Shown here piece after piece: positions 8,251 to 17,500 of a DNA stretch of 64,000 bases. This DNA comes from an uncultured Ruminiclostridium sp. (lineage in GTDB: Bacteria; Bacillota; Clostridia; Oscillospirales; Ruminococcaceae). How positions within the stretch are numbered: the stretch's first letter is position 1; each line of letters begins with the position of its first letter. The translations under genes and the position numbers were made by a program. The stretch lies in assembly GCA_934462775.1 (NCBI GenBank), contig CAKSIR010000001.1, positions 5,244 through 69,243 on the forward strand. The letters run 5' to 3'. The notes beneath the pieces are model-generated. The model saw only the letters and a program-made list of their open reading frames with translations, did no database searches and was not told where the DNA came from.

Positions 8251-8769
8251 TATGGCGATAAAGGCGACGCCGCCTTTAAAAATCTAATCATTGAAAGGCT
8301 CAGCAGAACCTATAAAATAATCTACGTTTTCGGCGGCATCTATATTGAAAAAGGAAGCGGATACGAGCTTTTATTTGTGGAGATGTCAAGCCCGTCACAG
8401 ATATTATGCGACAGTGGAATTGTGCTGTTAAAAGCAGGCGCTGCGCTCCCATGCAGCATTTTTTCCAACAAATCAATAGTGATTGCCAACGCGCAGAATA
8501 TTGAACAGGTCAGCTCTCTAAAAAATCATAAAGGAAACGTTATAACCTGCGGATTATGCAAAAAAGACACATTTTCCTGTACAAGCAACACCGCAGAAAG
8601 CCTTGTTATAAGCTTAAACCGATCAATAACCGCTCTGTCCGGACGAAAAATAGAACCGCTGGAAATACCTGTTCAGCAGGAAAACTGCGATACTTATTCA
8701 CTGATTGCGTTTACCGCACTGCGAACTGTGCTTGACGATTTCAACTCGGAAATAGGGAAATTATATTAA
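8233..8769 (+). CDS. Conserved-looking hypothetical protein
   Basis: A 178-aa protein I cannot assign. It begins with a Rossmann-like strand and turn (IFIYGDKGD). A more conserved-looking middle block reads VITCGLCKKDTFSC, then SLNRSITALSGRKIEPLEIPV, a pattern I associate from memory with an uncharacterised Clostridia family. There is no signal peptide or membrane span. The start is odd: the ATG lies in the descending arm of the korC terminator stem, so translation should depend on that stem opening. No alternative in-frame ATG lies near the N-terminus. Confidence 0.7.
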   Translation: MTTIFIYGDKGDAAFKNLIIERLSRTYKIIYVFGGIYIEKGSGYELLFVEMSSPSQILCDSGIVLLKAGAALPCSIFSNKSIVIANAQNIEQVSSLKNHKGNVITCGLCKKDTFSCTSNTAESLVISLNRSITALSGRKIEPLEIPVQQENCDTYSLIAFTALRTVLDDFNSEIGKLY

Positions 8770-8775
8770 AATAAA

Positions 8776-8797
8776 AAGGCGGATTTCTCCGCCTTTC
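8776..8797. terminator. Bidirectional terminator between convergent genes
   Basis: AAAGGCGGA and TCCGCCTTT form a nine-base stem with a four-base loop. It separates the plus-strand hypothetical gene from the minus-strand SPFH gene and has A/T tracts on both sides. Confidence 0.85.
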
Positions 8798-8800
8798 TTA

Positions 8801-10195
8801 TTAAACTAAATCATCGTCGTTAAACGGATCTCCACATTCTGGGCAGAACTTAGGAGGATTTGCAGGGTCGGCAGGCGTCCAACCGCACTTGTCGCACTTG
8901 TACTTCTTAGGTGCCGCCGGCTTCTGTGAACCGCAATTTGCGCAGAACTTGCCTGTGTTATGTTCGCCGCAGGAGCAAACCCACTCGCTGCTTACCTTGG
9001 CAGGAGCAGCGCCTTCCTTGCTTGAGCCGCAGTTAGCGCAGAACTTACCTGTGTTGTGTGTACCGCAAGAGCAAACCCATTCTTCAGGCTTCTTTGCGCC
9101 GCAGCCTGAGCAGAATGCGCCTGTGTTTGTTGTTCCGCAGCTGCACTTCCATGCATTTGGATCGGCAGCGGGAGCAGCTTGAGCAGCCGGTTGTCCGCTC
9201 GGCATCTGACCTAAAATGTTTCCGCCTGCGTTCATAGCCATGTTCATGCCCATAAAGCCCATCATTGCACCGTTTTCATTGGAGCCTGCAGCCTCGATGC
9301 CGCGAGCAACCGCGCCGGTCATCATTGCCTTCTGAACGTCTGCGCCAAGCATTGTATCAGCCTTAAGTCTATCCTTAAGCAGCTCCTTGCTCTCGTCGGA
9401 AAGTGTAACAGGTCCGCCCATACCAACGTTTGTAACTGTGAAACCGCGTTCCATCCAGTTGTTTCTTGTAGCTTCGCGAACGTTGTTTGTAAGAGCTGAA
9501 AGCTGGCTTGAAATCTGGTTGTAGCAAACGCCGGCGCTTGATAATCCGTTAAGAGCCTCAAGCATACTCTGCATGAATTCATTTCTGTACTGTTCTGTCT
9601 TGAAAATATCCTTAACAAGCATATCTCCTGCGTTTACGCCCTTGCTTGCAACTTCCTGATAGAATTTTACAGCCATTTCGGCGTCAGTAATCTGAATTTC
9701 AAACGAACCGTAGAAACGGAGGTCAACAGTAGTGTTATACTTTGGGTCAAAGTACGGCATTGGAGTGCCTGTGCCGAACGGAATTCCCGGCAGCTTCTGC
9801 AGGTTGATGTAAACAACGCGCTGTTCAACGGAAGGCGTACCGCCGAACGTGAAACGTGAAATGAGATCCTTAGCGGAATCCTTAATCTGACCGGCGAAAA
9901 TCGACGGAGCGGAAGAATTGTCGAGAATGTATCTGCCCGGCTCTGTTACTACGTTTGTAATCTTGCCGTTGTCGATTGTCAGCATACAGGTGTTTTCCTC
10001 TACCATAATTGCAGAGCCGTTGCTGATTACGTTTTCAGAACCCTTTGTGTTGCTTGAACGGTTTGAACCGTCATGCATTTTTGTACCGTTTCGAAGAATA
10101 ACGGTGTTGTTCATAGCTTCACAGTGAATGGCTTCCTTCCATGTGTCGCCAAGTGTGCCGCCGAGTGCACCGATTGCTGCTTTAATAAGTCCCAT
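8801..10195 (-). CDS. SPFH/band-7 protein with four C-terminal zinc ribbons
   Basis: A 464-aa protein. The N-terminal two thirds matches SPFH proteins of the so-called virion-core type: a glycine-rich start, NNTVILRNGTKM, and an EPGRYILDN turn. A likely helical segment (about 205-300) follows. Residues 349-457 hold four zinc ribbons; the first three are near-copies of CSCGxxNTGxFCxxCG and the fourth is CDKCG...CPECG. The protein ends with an acidic DDDLV. It is last in a three-gene operon whose other members are membrane proteins, also with C-terminal zinc ribbons. From memory, B. subtilis YdjI (SPFH) pairs with the membrane proteins YdjG/YdjH to position PspA. A similar membrane-stress scaffold is my inference; no pspA is in the window. 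Confidence 0.82.
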   Translation of the reverse strand: MGLIKAAIGALGGTLGDTWKEAIHCEAMNNTVILRNGTKMHDGSNRSSNTKGSENVISNGSAIMVEENTCMLTIDNGKITNVVTEPGRYILDNSSAPSIFAGQIKDSAKDLISRFTFGGTPSVEQRVVYINLQKLPGIPFGTGTPMPYFDPKYNTTVDLRFYGSFEIQITDAEMAVKFYQEVASKGVNAGDMLVKDIFKTEQYRNEFMQSMLEALNGLSSAGVCYNQISSQLSALTNNVREATRNNWMERGFTVTNVGMGGPVTLSDESKELLKDRLKADTMLGADVQKAMMTGAVARGIEAAGSNENGAMMGFMGMNMAMNAGGNILGQMPSGQPAAQAAPAADPNAWKCSCGTTNTGAFCSGCGAKKPEEWVCSCGTHNTGKFCANCGSSKEGAAPAKVSSEWVCSCGEHNTGKFCANCGSQKPAAPKKYKCDKCGWTPADPANPPKFCPECGDPFNDDDLV

Positions 10196-10216
10196 GATAA
10201 ATACTTCCTTTCGAGT

Positions 10217-10975
10217 TTATTTTGTTTGTTTGTAACTGTTTGCAAGCCATATTCTGTCGGCAATTTCTGTTAATCCGCTGCCGCAGTAAGGGCATTGCTT
10301 ATTCTTTCCGATTGCCGAAACCGGAGCTCCGCAATTCGGACAGTTGCTTGAAAAAACAATGCTCGTTGTATCCAGATAAAGCTCCTGATCGTATGTCAGA
10401 ACGAGCTGATATGCAGCCTGGGTAAGATTTTCCTTTGAACCCGACGTTATCTTCCCCTTACCGTCAACTGTGTAGAAACGATATTCAAGCGAAACCTCAA
10501 AAACCGCTTCCGCAAATGTGTCGGTCTTTTTATAGGACGCAATTCCCGACTTGTGGATTTTCACGTCGTCAATGTAAACCTTTGTTTCCCTGCCTGCATA
10601 ATCGTCAATTCGCGTCTGAACATAATCGATGAGCTTTGACGAGGCATTTGTGAGCTTTTCAACGCTTCCTGCCTCCAGCGCTGTAAACACGCTAAGCAAG
10701 GCGTTTTCAGCCATAGTCTGCATTCCTGCGTAGCCAAGCTGCGGAAAATCACGCTCGATTTTGGGCTTGTAGACGGCGGTCATGTTGCTGATGGACTTAG
10801 GAAGAGTTGCCTCCTCCTTTATCCCGTTCATCAGCATAGCTGCTGTTTCATTAAGCCCCATATTAAGCGTTGACTTTGTCAGATGTTCAAGCTTTGATTT
10901 TATAACCAGTACGATAATCAGAATAATCAAAATCAGCGCAAGAACAATAATAAGAGGGATTATCCATTTTTCCAT
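10217..10975 (-). CDS. Membrane-anchored protein with C-terminal zinc ribbon
   Basis: A 252-aa protein with one long N-terminal membrane span (about residues 4-26) and a cytoplasmic or external domain of about 180 residues. It ends in a zinc ribbon (CPNCG near 212, CPYCG near 229). The middle region has the alternating strand pattern of Tim44-like/NTF2-like domains (VYIDDVKIHKSGIASY, then FEVSLEYRFYTVDG), which the upstream partner also shows. Its ATG shares a base with the previous gene's stop, so the pair is coupled; the SPFH gene follows after 21 bases. Function unknown; probably a subunit of the same membrane assembly. Confidence 0.78.
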   Translation of the reverse strand: MEKWIIPLIIVLALILIILIIVLVIKSKLEHLTKSTLNMGLNETAAMLMNGIKEEATLPKSISNMTAVYKPKIERDFPQLGYAGMQTMAENALLSVFTALEAGSVEKLTNASSKLIDYVQTRIDDYAGRETKVYIDDVKIHKSGIASYKKTDTFAEAVFEVSLEYRFYTVDGKGKITSGSKENLTQAAYQLVLTYDQELYLDTTSIVFSSNCPNCGAPVSAIGKNKQCPYCGSGLTEIADRIWLANSYKQTK

Positions 10976-11952
10976 TATTGCTTGTCATCCTGCGGAGGAA
11001 CGCTTACACCCTCATCAACAGTATCGTTTCTGATAGTTGTGAAGTCGCTGAGTACCCAGCTGTACTTGCCTGTTGTAACCTCGGAGCCGCAGTACTGGCA
11101 GTGACCTGACGAGGTGATTTCAAGCGGCGCGCCGCAGTTCGGGCAGTTGTTACCGTCCATCTTGCCGCTTTCGTCCTTTGTGAGAACGCCGACTGAACGC
11201 ATAAACTTCATCTTATAGCGCATATCCCAGCGAGTATTCTTGTCGCCGCGGATAATGTTGCCTGTCTTTTCGTCCGTCTGATAGTCGATCATGCGGGCGT
11301 TCAGGTAAAGCGTAAGATATTCAAACTGAGAATCCTTTACAAAGCTTGTAAGATACGCAGTGTTGATTGCAATGCTTTCGTAGTGGTAAATTACGCCCTG
11401 ATCAATCTTGGACTGAACCTGTTTCTTTGTTGTGTTGTACAGATTATCGTGCATTACAGGTCTGACAGGAGTAAGGTCGCGCTTGCACCATGCGTCCTCA
11501 ATATCCATATAAACCTGTTTTGCGAACGTTGCGAAGTCGCTTGCGGTAAAGTTAGGATCGTAAGCCTTGATAATCTGTTCGATCTGAGCCGTTCTGTCAG
11601 GAAGAGTAACATTTTTGCCCTGTCCTCCGCCCTGACCTGAGCGTACTGTGCCTGTCGATTTGTTATTGCCGCCTGATTTTTTGCTGTTGGAAATGATAAT
11701 TGCAACAATGATGATAACCACGATTGTTATTGGAATAACACCGAAAGATCCACCGTCATCACTGCCGCTGTCGGTTCCGCCGTAATAGTATGTACTCGAA
11801 CCGCTGTCCCAGTCGGACGAGCCGCCCCAGTCTGAAGAACCGCCGTAATCATTGTAGTCGTAGTCGTTTCCGTCGAATGCAACTGTGCCGACGCAAAGCA
11901 CGGTTATAACCAGTGCCAATGCGGCAATTGCAGATATTACCTTTTTTTTCAT
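10975..11952 (-). CDS. Tim44-like membrane protein with zinc ribbon
   Basis: A 325-aa protein. It has an N-terminal signal or first membrane span, then a Gly/Ser/Asp/Tyr-rich loop (about 28-70). A second strongly hydrophobic span made almost only of Ile and Val follows (about 72-90), and then a basic linker. The main domain resembles Tim44-like folds: PNFTASDFATFAKQVYMDIEDAW, then RDLTPVRPVMHDNLY. It ends with a zinc ribbon (CPNCG...CQYCG). I start at the ATG at 11952, behind GGGGTGG; the frame extends four codons to a TTG. It is the first gene of the three-gene operon, behind a consensus promoter. Confidence 0.78.
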   Translation of the reverse strand: MKKKVISAIAALALVITVLCVGTVAFDGNDYDYNDYGGSSDWGGSSDWDSGSSTYYYGGTDSGSDDGGSFGVIPITIVVIIIVAIIISNSKKSGGNNKSTGTVRSGQGGGQGKNVTLPDRTAQIEQIIKAYDPNFTASDFATFAKQVYMDIEDAWCKRDLTPVRPVMHDNLYNTTKKQVQSKIDQGVIYHYESIAINTAYLTSFVKDSQFEYLTLYLNARMIDYQTDEKTGNIIRGDKNTRWDMRYKMKFMRSVGVLTKDESGKMDGNNCPNCGAPLEITSSGHCQYCGSEVTTGKYSWVLSDFTTIRNDTVDEGVSVPPQDDKQ

Positions 11953-11980
11953 AAGCCACCCCAAATGTTTTATTTATTTT

Positions 11981-12009
11981 ATTATACAGTTTATAGAGGA
12001 AAATGTCAA
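11981..12009 (-). promoter_or_regulatory. Consensus promoter of the SPFH/Tim44 operon
   Basis: On the minus strand, TTGACA (12004-12009), a 17-base spacer and TATAAT (11981-11986): a perfect sigma-A promoter. The -35 box abuts the spoVS stop codon. Confidence 0.82.
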
Positions 12010-12270
12010 TCACCTTTTTTCTGCAATAAACTGTATTGCCGTTCGTTCCTCGCCGTTAATTTCAACCTCGGTAAAAGCAGGAATACACACAAGGTCAATC
12101 TTTTCGTCCTCAAGATAAACCCTTGCAATAGCGATTGCTTTTATCGCCTGATTTGCAGCGCCTGCGCCCACCGCCTGAACCTCAGCTTTTCCGCCTCCGC
12201 GGACAATGGCTGAAATTGCGCCTGCTACCGACTTCGGAACGGATTTTGCCGATACCTTTACAATTTCCAT
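12010..12270 (-). CDS. spoVS: Stage V sporulation protein S
   Basis: An 86-aa Alba-like protein with the full SpoVS pattern: VKVSAKSVPKSVAGAI, the glycine-rich IVRGGGKAEVQAVGAGA, and NQAIKAIAIARVYL. In B. subtilis it affects septation and coat assembly. The gene follows ymdB by 18 bases on the same strand, the usual Firmicutes neighbourhood, although rny, which often precedes ymdB, is not present here. AAGAAGG lies before the ATG. Confidence 0.95.
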   Translation of the reverse strand: MEIVKVSAKSVPKSVAGAISAIVRGGGKAEVQAVGAGAANQAIKAIAIARVYLEDEKIDLVCIPAFTEVEINGEERTAIQFIAEKR

Positions 12271-12288
12271 AAGATTGACCTTCTTTCT

Positions 12289-13050
12289 TTAGTTTATTCG
12301 TGTAATTGACAAACAGCGTCCGCTTGCGCTGTCAATATCCAGTACCACCCCGTTTATCCGCGGATTTCCCTCGGCATAAACGTGCTTCTGCGGAAAATAC
12401 GTTGTCAGCCGCTGAATAATTACGTCCTTGTCAATGCCAAGCACGCTTTCGTGTACGCCTGTCATTCCAACATCGGTAATATACCCGGTATGCCCGTCGA
12501 TAACGGTTTCGTCCGCCGTCTGAACATGGGTATGAGTTCCAAGCACAGCGCTGACCCTTCCTGCAAGGAAATAGCCCATTGCCTTTTTCTCGGCAGTTGC
12601 TTCCGCGTGAAAATCAACGACAATGTTCTTCGTGTCAATTTCCTCCAGCATTTTTTCAACACATTTGAACGGATTATCCGCGGGCTGCATATATGAGGTT
12701 CCGATAAGATTTATCACCGCAAGCCTGAACTTACCGAAATCAAGCCGGCATATTCCTTTGCCCGCAATTTCATCGCCCAAATTTGCAGGGCGAATAACTA
12801 TGTCGCTTTCATCGTAAAAAGGCGTCATTTCTCTGCGCTTAAAGCAGTGGTTGCCGGTAGTTATAACATCGGCGCCGCCCCCAAGCAGCAGCTTAGCAGA
12901 ATAGGGAGTGATTCCGTTTCCGTCGGCTGAATTTTCGCCGTTTACGATTGTAACATCAATATCGTACCGGCGCTTCAGCTTAGGCAGCTCGCCGATAAGA
13001 AATTCGCAGCTTTTCTGCCCCACAACATCTCCGATAAAAAGTATTTTCAT
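12289..13050 (-). CDS. ymdB: YmdB-family metallophosphoesterase
   Basis: A 253-aa calcineurin-like phosphoesterase. Metal-binding motifs appear in order: GDVVG near residue 7, NGENSADGNGI near 38, TTGNHCFKR near 64, DFHAEATAEK near 146 and GTHTHVQTAD near 171. B. subtilis YmdB cleaves 2',3'-cyclic nucleotides and influences multicellular development. It is followed by spoVS. A small stem-loop (TTTCGG/CCGAAA, about 13064-13079) overlaps the AAAGG ribosome site and could affect initiation. Confidence 0.92.
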   Translation of the reverse strand: MKILFIGDVVGQKSCEFLIGELPKLKRRYDIDVTIVNGENSADGNGITPYSAKLLLGGGADVITTGNHCFKRREMTPFYDESDIVIRPANLGDEIAGKGICRLDFGKFRLAVINLIGTSYMQPADNPFKCVEKMLEEIDTKNIVVDFHAEATAEKKAMGYFLAGRVSAVLGTHTHVQTADETVIDGHTGYITDVGMTGVHESVLGIDKDVIIQRLTTYFPQKHVYAEGNPRINGVVLDIDSASGRCLSITRIN

Positions 13051-13097
13051 AAGACCAACCTTTCGGCTATGTCCGAAAAATCAGACTTAACCTTTTG

Positions 13098-13131
13098 TAA
13101 AAAAACGCAACCGTCCGTAAAGACGGACGGT
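13098..13131 (-). terminator. Rho-independent terminator of purA
   Basis: On the minus strand, ACCGTCCGT, a four-base loop and ACGGACGGT are followed by TGCG and seven T. Confidence 0.93.
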
Positions 13132-13162
13132 CGTTAAGGACGACTTTTGCGCCGTCGAATAT

Positions 13163-14437
13163 TTATCTTTCGAGAATCTGGCTTCTGTCAGGACCGATAC
13201 CTACCATTGCAACCTTACATTCGCAAAGCTCTTCAAGTCTTGCGATATAATCCTTGCAAACCTGCGGCAGCTCGTCAAAAGACCTGCACTTGGAAATATC
13301 CTCGTCAAATCCGGGGAATTCCTCATAAATCGGCTCGCAGCCTGCAAGCTCTTCAAGCGTCGGCGGGAAGTCCTTCGTCGTTGTTCCGTCAGGCTTCTTG
13401 TAGCCTACGCAGATTTTCAGCGTACCGATTCCGCCCAGTGTGTCAAGCTTGTTGATTGCAAGCTTTGAAAGTCCGTTTACACGAACCGAATGACGAACGA
13501 TAACGGCGTCAAACCAGCCTGTTCTTCTCGGTCTGCCTGTTGTTGTGCCAAACTCGCCGCCCTTGTTTCTGATAGTTTCGCCTGTTTCATCGTTAAGCTC
13601 TGTCGGGAACGGACCCTTACCTACGCGGGTTGTGTAAGCCTTTGCAACACCGATGATTTCGTTGATCATCATAGGACCGCAGCCTGTGCCGACACACACG
13701 CCCGCTGAAAGCGGATGTGACGATGTAACATAAGGATAGGTACCGAAATCAATGTCAAGGAGAGTAGCCTGCGCGCCCTCGAACATGATTGTTTTGCCTG
13801 CCTTATTTGCATTGTAAACCAGTACGGAAACGTCGTCAACATACTTTGCAAGACGCTTGCCGTATTCTGTGTATTCCTTGATTACAGCGTCAAGGTCGAA
13901 CGCTTCGCCGCCGTAAACCTCTGTGATAATCTTGTTCTTGAGCTTTCCTGTTGCTCTTACCTTTTCAGCAAAAACCTCAGGATGAACAAGGTCGTAAACT
14001 CTGATTCCGCAGCGCTCGTACTTATCCATATAAGTAGGACCTATTCCGCGGTGTGTTGTTCCTATATCGGCATTTCCTCTGAATTTCTCGGAAAGTCCAT
14101 CAAGGGCAATATGCCAAGGCATAACAACGTGAGCTCTCGGGTCAATCTTAAGGTTAGCGAACGAAACTCCTCTTGGTTCAAGATTGTCAATTTCGCTGAG
14201 TAAGTCCTTAGGATCAAGAACTACTCCTGCGCCGATAAGGCACAATGTATCCTTGTAAAGAATGCCTGACGGAATGAGGTGAAGCTTATAGGTTTCGCCG
14301 TTGTTTACAACAGTGTGACCGGCATTGTTACCTCCCTGTGAACGAACTACTACGTCTGCACGAGAAGCAATAATGTCAATAATCTTACCCTTTCCTTCAT
14401 CGCCCCATTGTGTTCCGACAACAATACTTGCTGACAT
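13163..14437 (-). CDS. purA: Adenylosuccinate synthetase
   Basis: This enzyme joins IMP and aspartate using GTP, the first step from IMP to AMP. At 424 aa it has standard length. The GTP-binding GTQWGDEGKGK loop is at residues 8-18, GGNNAGHTV near 35 and SHPLSAGVCVGTG near 233. The guanine-specificity region near the C-terminus (NKLDTLGG) is present. It stands alone between its own promoter and a strong terminator. AAGGGGATAAAAT precedes the ATG. Confidence 0.97.
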   Translation of the reverse strand: MSASIVVGTQWGDEGKGKIIDIIASRADVVVRSQGGNNAGHTVVNNGETYKLHLIPSGILYKDTLCLIGAGVVLDPKDLLSEIDNLEPRGVSFANLKIDPRAHVVMPWHIALDGLSEKFRGNADIGTTHRGIGPTYMDKYERCGIRVYDLVHPEVFAEKVRATGKLKNKIITEVYGGEAFDLDAVIKEYTEYGKRLAKYVDDVSVLVYNANKAGKTIMFEGAQATLLDIDFGTYPYVTSSHPLSAGVCVGTGCGPMMINEIIGVAKAYTTRVGKGPFPTELNDETGETIRNKGGEFGTTTGRPRRTGWFDAVIVRHSVRVNGLSKLAINKLDTLGGIGTLKICVGYKKPDGTTTKDFPPTLEELAGCEPIYEEFPGFDEDISKCRSFDELPQVCKDYIARLEELCECKVAMVGIGPDRSQILER

Positions 14438-14490
14438 ATTTTATCCCCTTTACTTTATTATTTGCAGTATGCGTTTAACACGCCTTGTAT

Positions 14491-14519
14491 ATTATATCAA
14501 ATTATAACAATAAATGCAA
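14491..14519 (-). promoter_or_regulatory. Predicted purA promoter
   Basis: On the minus strand, TTGCAT (14514-14519), a 17-base spacer and TATAAT (14491-14496). The leader is short (about 50 bases), with no purine riboswitch core that I can recognise. Confidence 0.7.
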
Positions 14520-14560
14520 GCAGTTTTTTCAGACAAATTTACAAATCCCTCTTTTTTCTG

Positions 14561-17500
14561 TCATGCGTCATATGTATCTGATTCGATGCCTGATGTATCA
14601 TCTCCGTCATCCGGAATTTCTTCGCCGTCGTCCGGAGTTACATCATCTGTTGTTGGTATTGTTTCCTGAGGCTCATCGTCAGGAAGTGCGTCGTTCTCGT
14701 CGGTTGTACCCGTTGTTGTTTCAACAGGCTCGGACGTATCCTCAGGAGCGGTCGTTTCGGCAGGCTCGGTGGCAGTACCGCCGCCGTTTCCTGCGGAATC
14801 ATTGCCGTTGGTGCTGTACGAAATGCTGCTGCGTGAAAGATAGGTGTTTATACCATTTATAATTGCTTTTGCAATTCCCGCCTGATGGTCGCTGTCCGCA
14901 AGAGCCATCGCGTCCTCAAGATTGCTTACAAAGCCCATTTCAACAAGCACTGACGGGAAGTCCTGCTGCTCCGTTACCCAGTAATAGCTGTACTTTGCGC
15001 CGCGGTTCTTGTTTGCTCTGTCCGAATAAACGTTGTACTGGTAATAGTTGGCGATTTCCGCAGAAATTGCCGCGGCAAGGGGCTGTGAATACGGCGTGAA
15101 ATAGTAAACCTCAACTCCGCGTGCGTCGCTGTTTGTTGTCACTTTATTGGAATGGAGCGATATATACAGGTCGCAGCCGTATTGCCTTGCATAGGTCGGA
15201 CGGGAAGCGGAAAGCAGGAAGGAGCTTTCCGTCTGGAGTCTGACGGCGTTTACGCCCAACGCCTTAAGCTGCGCCGTAAGCTGCTTTGCAACGGCAAGGT
15301 TCACCTTCTGCTCGGTTACATGACCGATAGCGCCGGGGTCGAACTTATCTGCCGAAACACCGTAGCCGTGTCCGGGGTCGATTACGATATTGAGATTGCT
15401 GATTACGTTTGTCGGCACCTGGAAGGTGAGAATCAGACAGCCCTCGCTGTCATAATACGCACCGCTGCCCATAAATACTCCCGGCTGTCTTAACTGGAGC
15501 ACAAGCCGGAATTTCGGCACGCCGTTTACGTTTACCGTTTCCCACTTTCCTGCACTGAACACAAGATTATACTCAAAGGACGGCAGCTTTGTTACGCTGG
15601 TTACATTGTCAAAGGTTACATAAACGTGAGTTGCCGTGAAATTATCCACGTTGTAGTCACCGTCATAGGCTGTGTAGTAGCTGTTGCCCACCGTTTCAAC
15701 GTTGTAGCTGACCTTGTCGTCAAGCTGGATTTTTATGTAGCTGTCGCCGCCTGTTGTGCCGACAGAGCGTACATATAGCTTATTTTCGCCAAATCCGCAG
15801 CCGTCAACAAGCGATGCATCCGAGGCATTGAAGCGCTTTCCCGATTCGGTTATGTAATAGCTGCCTGAGGTTGAAAGGTAGTAATCGAGAGTTCCCGCAG
15901 GAAGCTGCCCGAAATCCGGCGAAAGCACAGCGCCTGTTGTCTTTGCATTGTAGACAAATGTGTAGTTGTTAAGAGTTTTAACTAATGTAACGGCTTCGGT
16001 TTCAGACTTTATAGGGTCAATCGTACCTACAACCTCGCCCGAGCCTGCCGAGTCCTGATCGTAAATTTCGGCGGAAATGTTCTCCTTAGGCGGCTCAGGC
16101 AGCGCATTTACCTTTACCTTTGAGCCGTACATTGTCATTGTGTAGCCCTTATATGTACCGACAACGGTAATCATTCCCAGATCCTGAACCTCGCCTATTA
16201 CGCCGTCGGGAACTGTGTATGTTCCTTTAAAACGGGCATAGTAGGAGTTAAGGTCGTCGTTGTCAAGGGTAGTTGTGGTCTGCTTTAGCGTAATAACCTT
16301 GCCGTTGATTGAAGCGGTTACGGTTGACCCCTTATAGGCAATGGCTGAAAGCTGAATTTTTGTGCCGCCCTCGACCTTAAGGGTCTTACCCTCGCCGATT
16401 GAATCGTCAACCGATTTCATAACCGTGATTTTACGCTCAATGTTATATGTGTAGGTTTTGCCCTTGTGAGTGATAGTAAACTTATTGCTGCCTATCGATA
16501 AATCCTTTTGCAGATAGAAGTTGCCTGCTTTGTTAAGCTCGATTTTGCTGCCGTTAAAATAAACGTCAAAGTTTTCGTCAAACGAGCCCATAAACTCGGC
16601 AACAGGCTCCTCCGTTGTGTATTTCAGTCTGCTCGGCGAGGTCATTACAAGGTCCTCGAAAAGAGTTTCCTCGTTTATCTCGTTGCCGTAAAACTGCGTA
16701 AGGGTTGTGGTTGAATTGAAAGGATTTGCAGCAAGGCTTGCATAAGAATTGAACACGCTGCCGCCGTAGCCTGCAATGTCCTTTGCAGTGGAAAGCTGCC
16801 GCAGGATTTGATCCTCGCCGCCCCAGCCTGCCGCGCTTGTTCCTATTTTTTCGTTATAGTGAACAACGTACATAGGTATGCTGCTTTCTGCGGACAATGT
16901 ACCCCACCATCCGGTCACCTTTTCAAAAGGCAGACTGCTGTCGGTAAGAGAGCCGTATGATCTTACAACCGTAAAATCCACATATCCCTTTTCAACAAAG
17001 CTTTTTGTATCGGCAAATCCGTCGTAAAGTGCCTGAACGCTGTCAGCGGTGTCAGAGCCTGCATCGTTTGTCGATGAATTTGCCCACACATCGTTTACCA
17101 TAAGACCTACCGCAATCGAATTGTCTGTCTGATGAATAACATCGCAGGCTGTCTGGAAAAAGAACTCGGTTGAGTCATAAAGCCAGTTTTCGTAGCCAAT
17201 TCCCGAGCCTACCTCCATGTAATTCCCGAAGCTTTCACTGTTTCGGCTCGAATAGTAGTCGTCAAGAACAATTCCGTCAGGCTTGTATTTAAGAGCAAAG
17301 CGATGGGTTTCGCTTATCAGCAAATCGGTTGCTTCCGTTATATCGGAACATTTCGCAAGCACTTTGTCGATGTTATAGATCAGAAACGCGTCAAGTCCGT
17401 AGGTTTCAGCCTTTGAAAGCGCAAGACTGATATAATCCGTTTCCTTTGTTTTGTTCATATCCGCATTGTAATATGAACATTCATCGGAAGCAGTTCTTAT

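Noticed and set aside
8820-9150. Short regular repeats that could look like a CRISPR array
   Set aside because: The repeats are in frame, encode zinc ribbons, and the spacers are coding and of unequal length.
8889-9182. Plus-strand open frame opposite the zinc-ribbon region
   Set aside because: It is the mirror of Cys/Gly-rich codons in the SPFH gene, has no ribosome site and repeats with the ribbons.
14485-15099. Plus-strand frames opposite the amidase gene
   Set aside because: They shadow the Thr/Asp/Glu-rich tail and amidase domain; no start signals.
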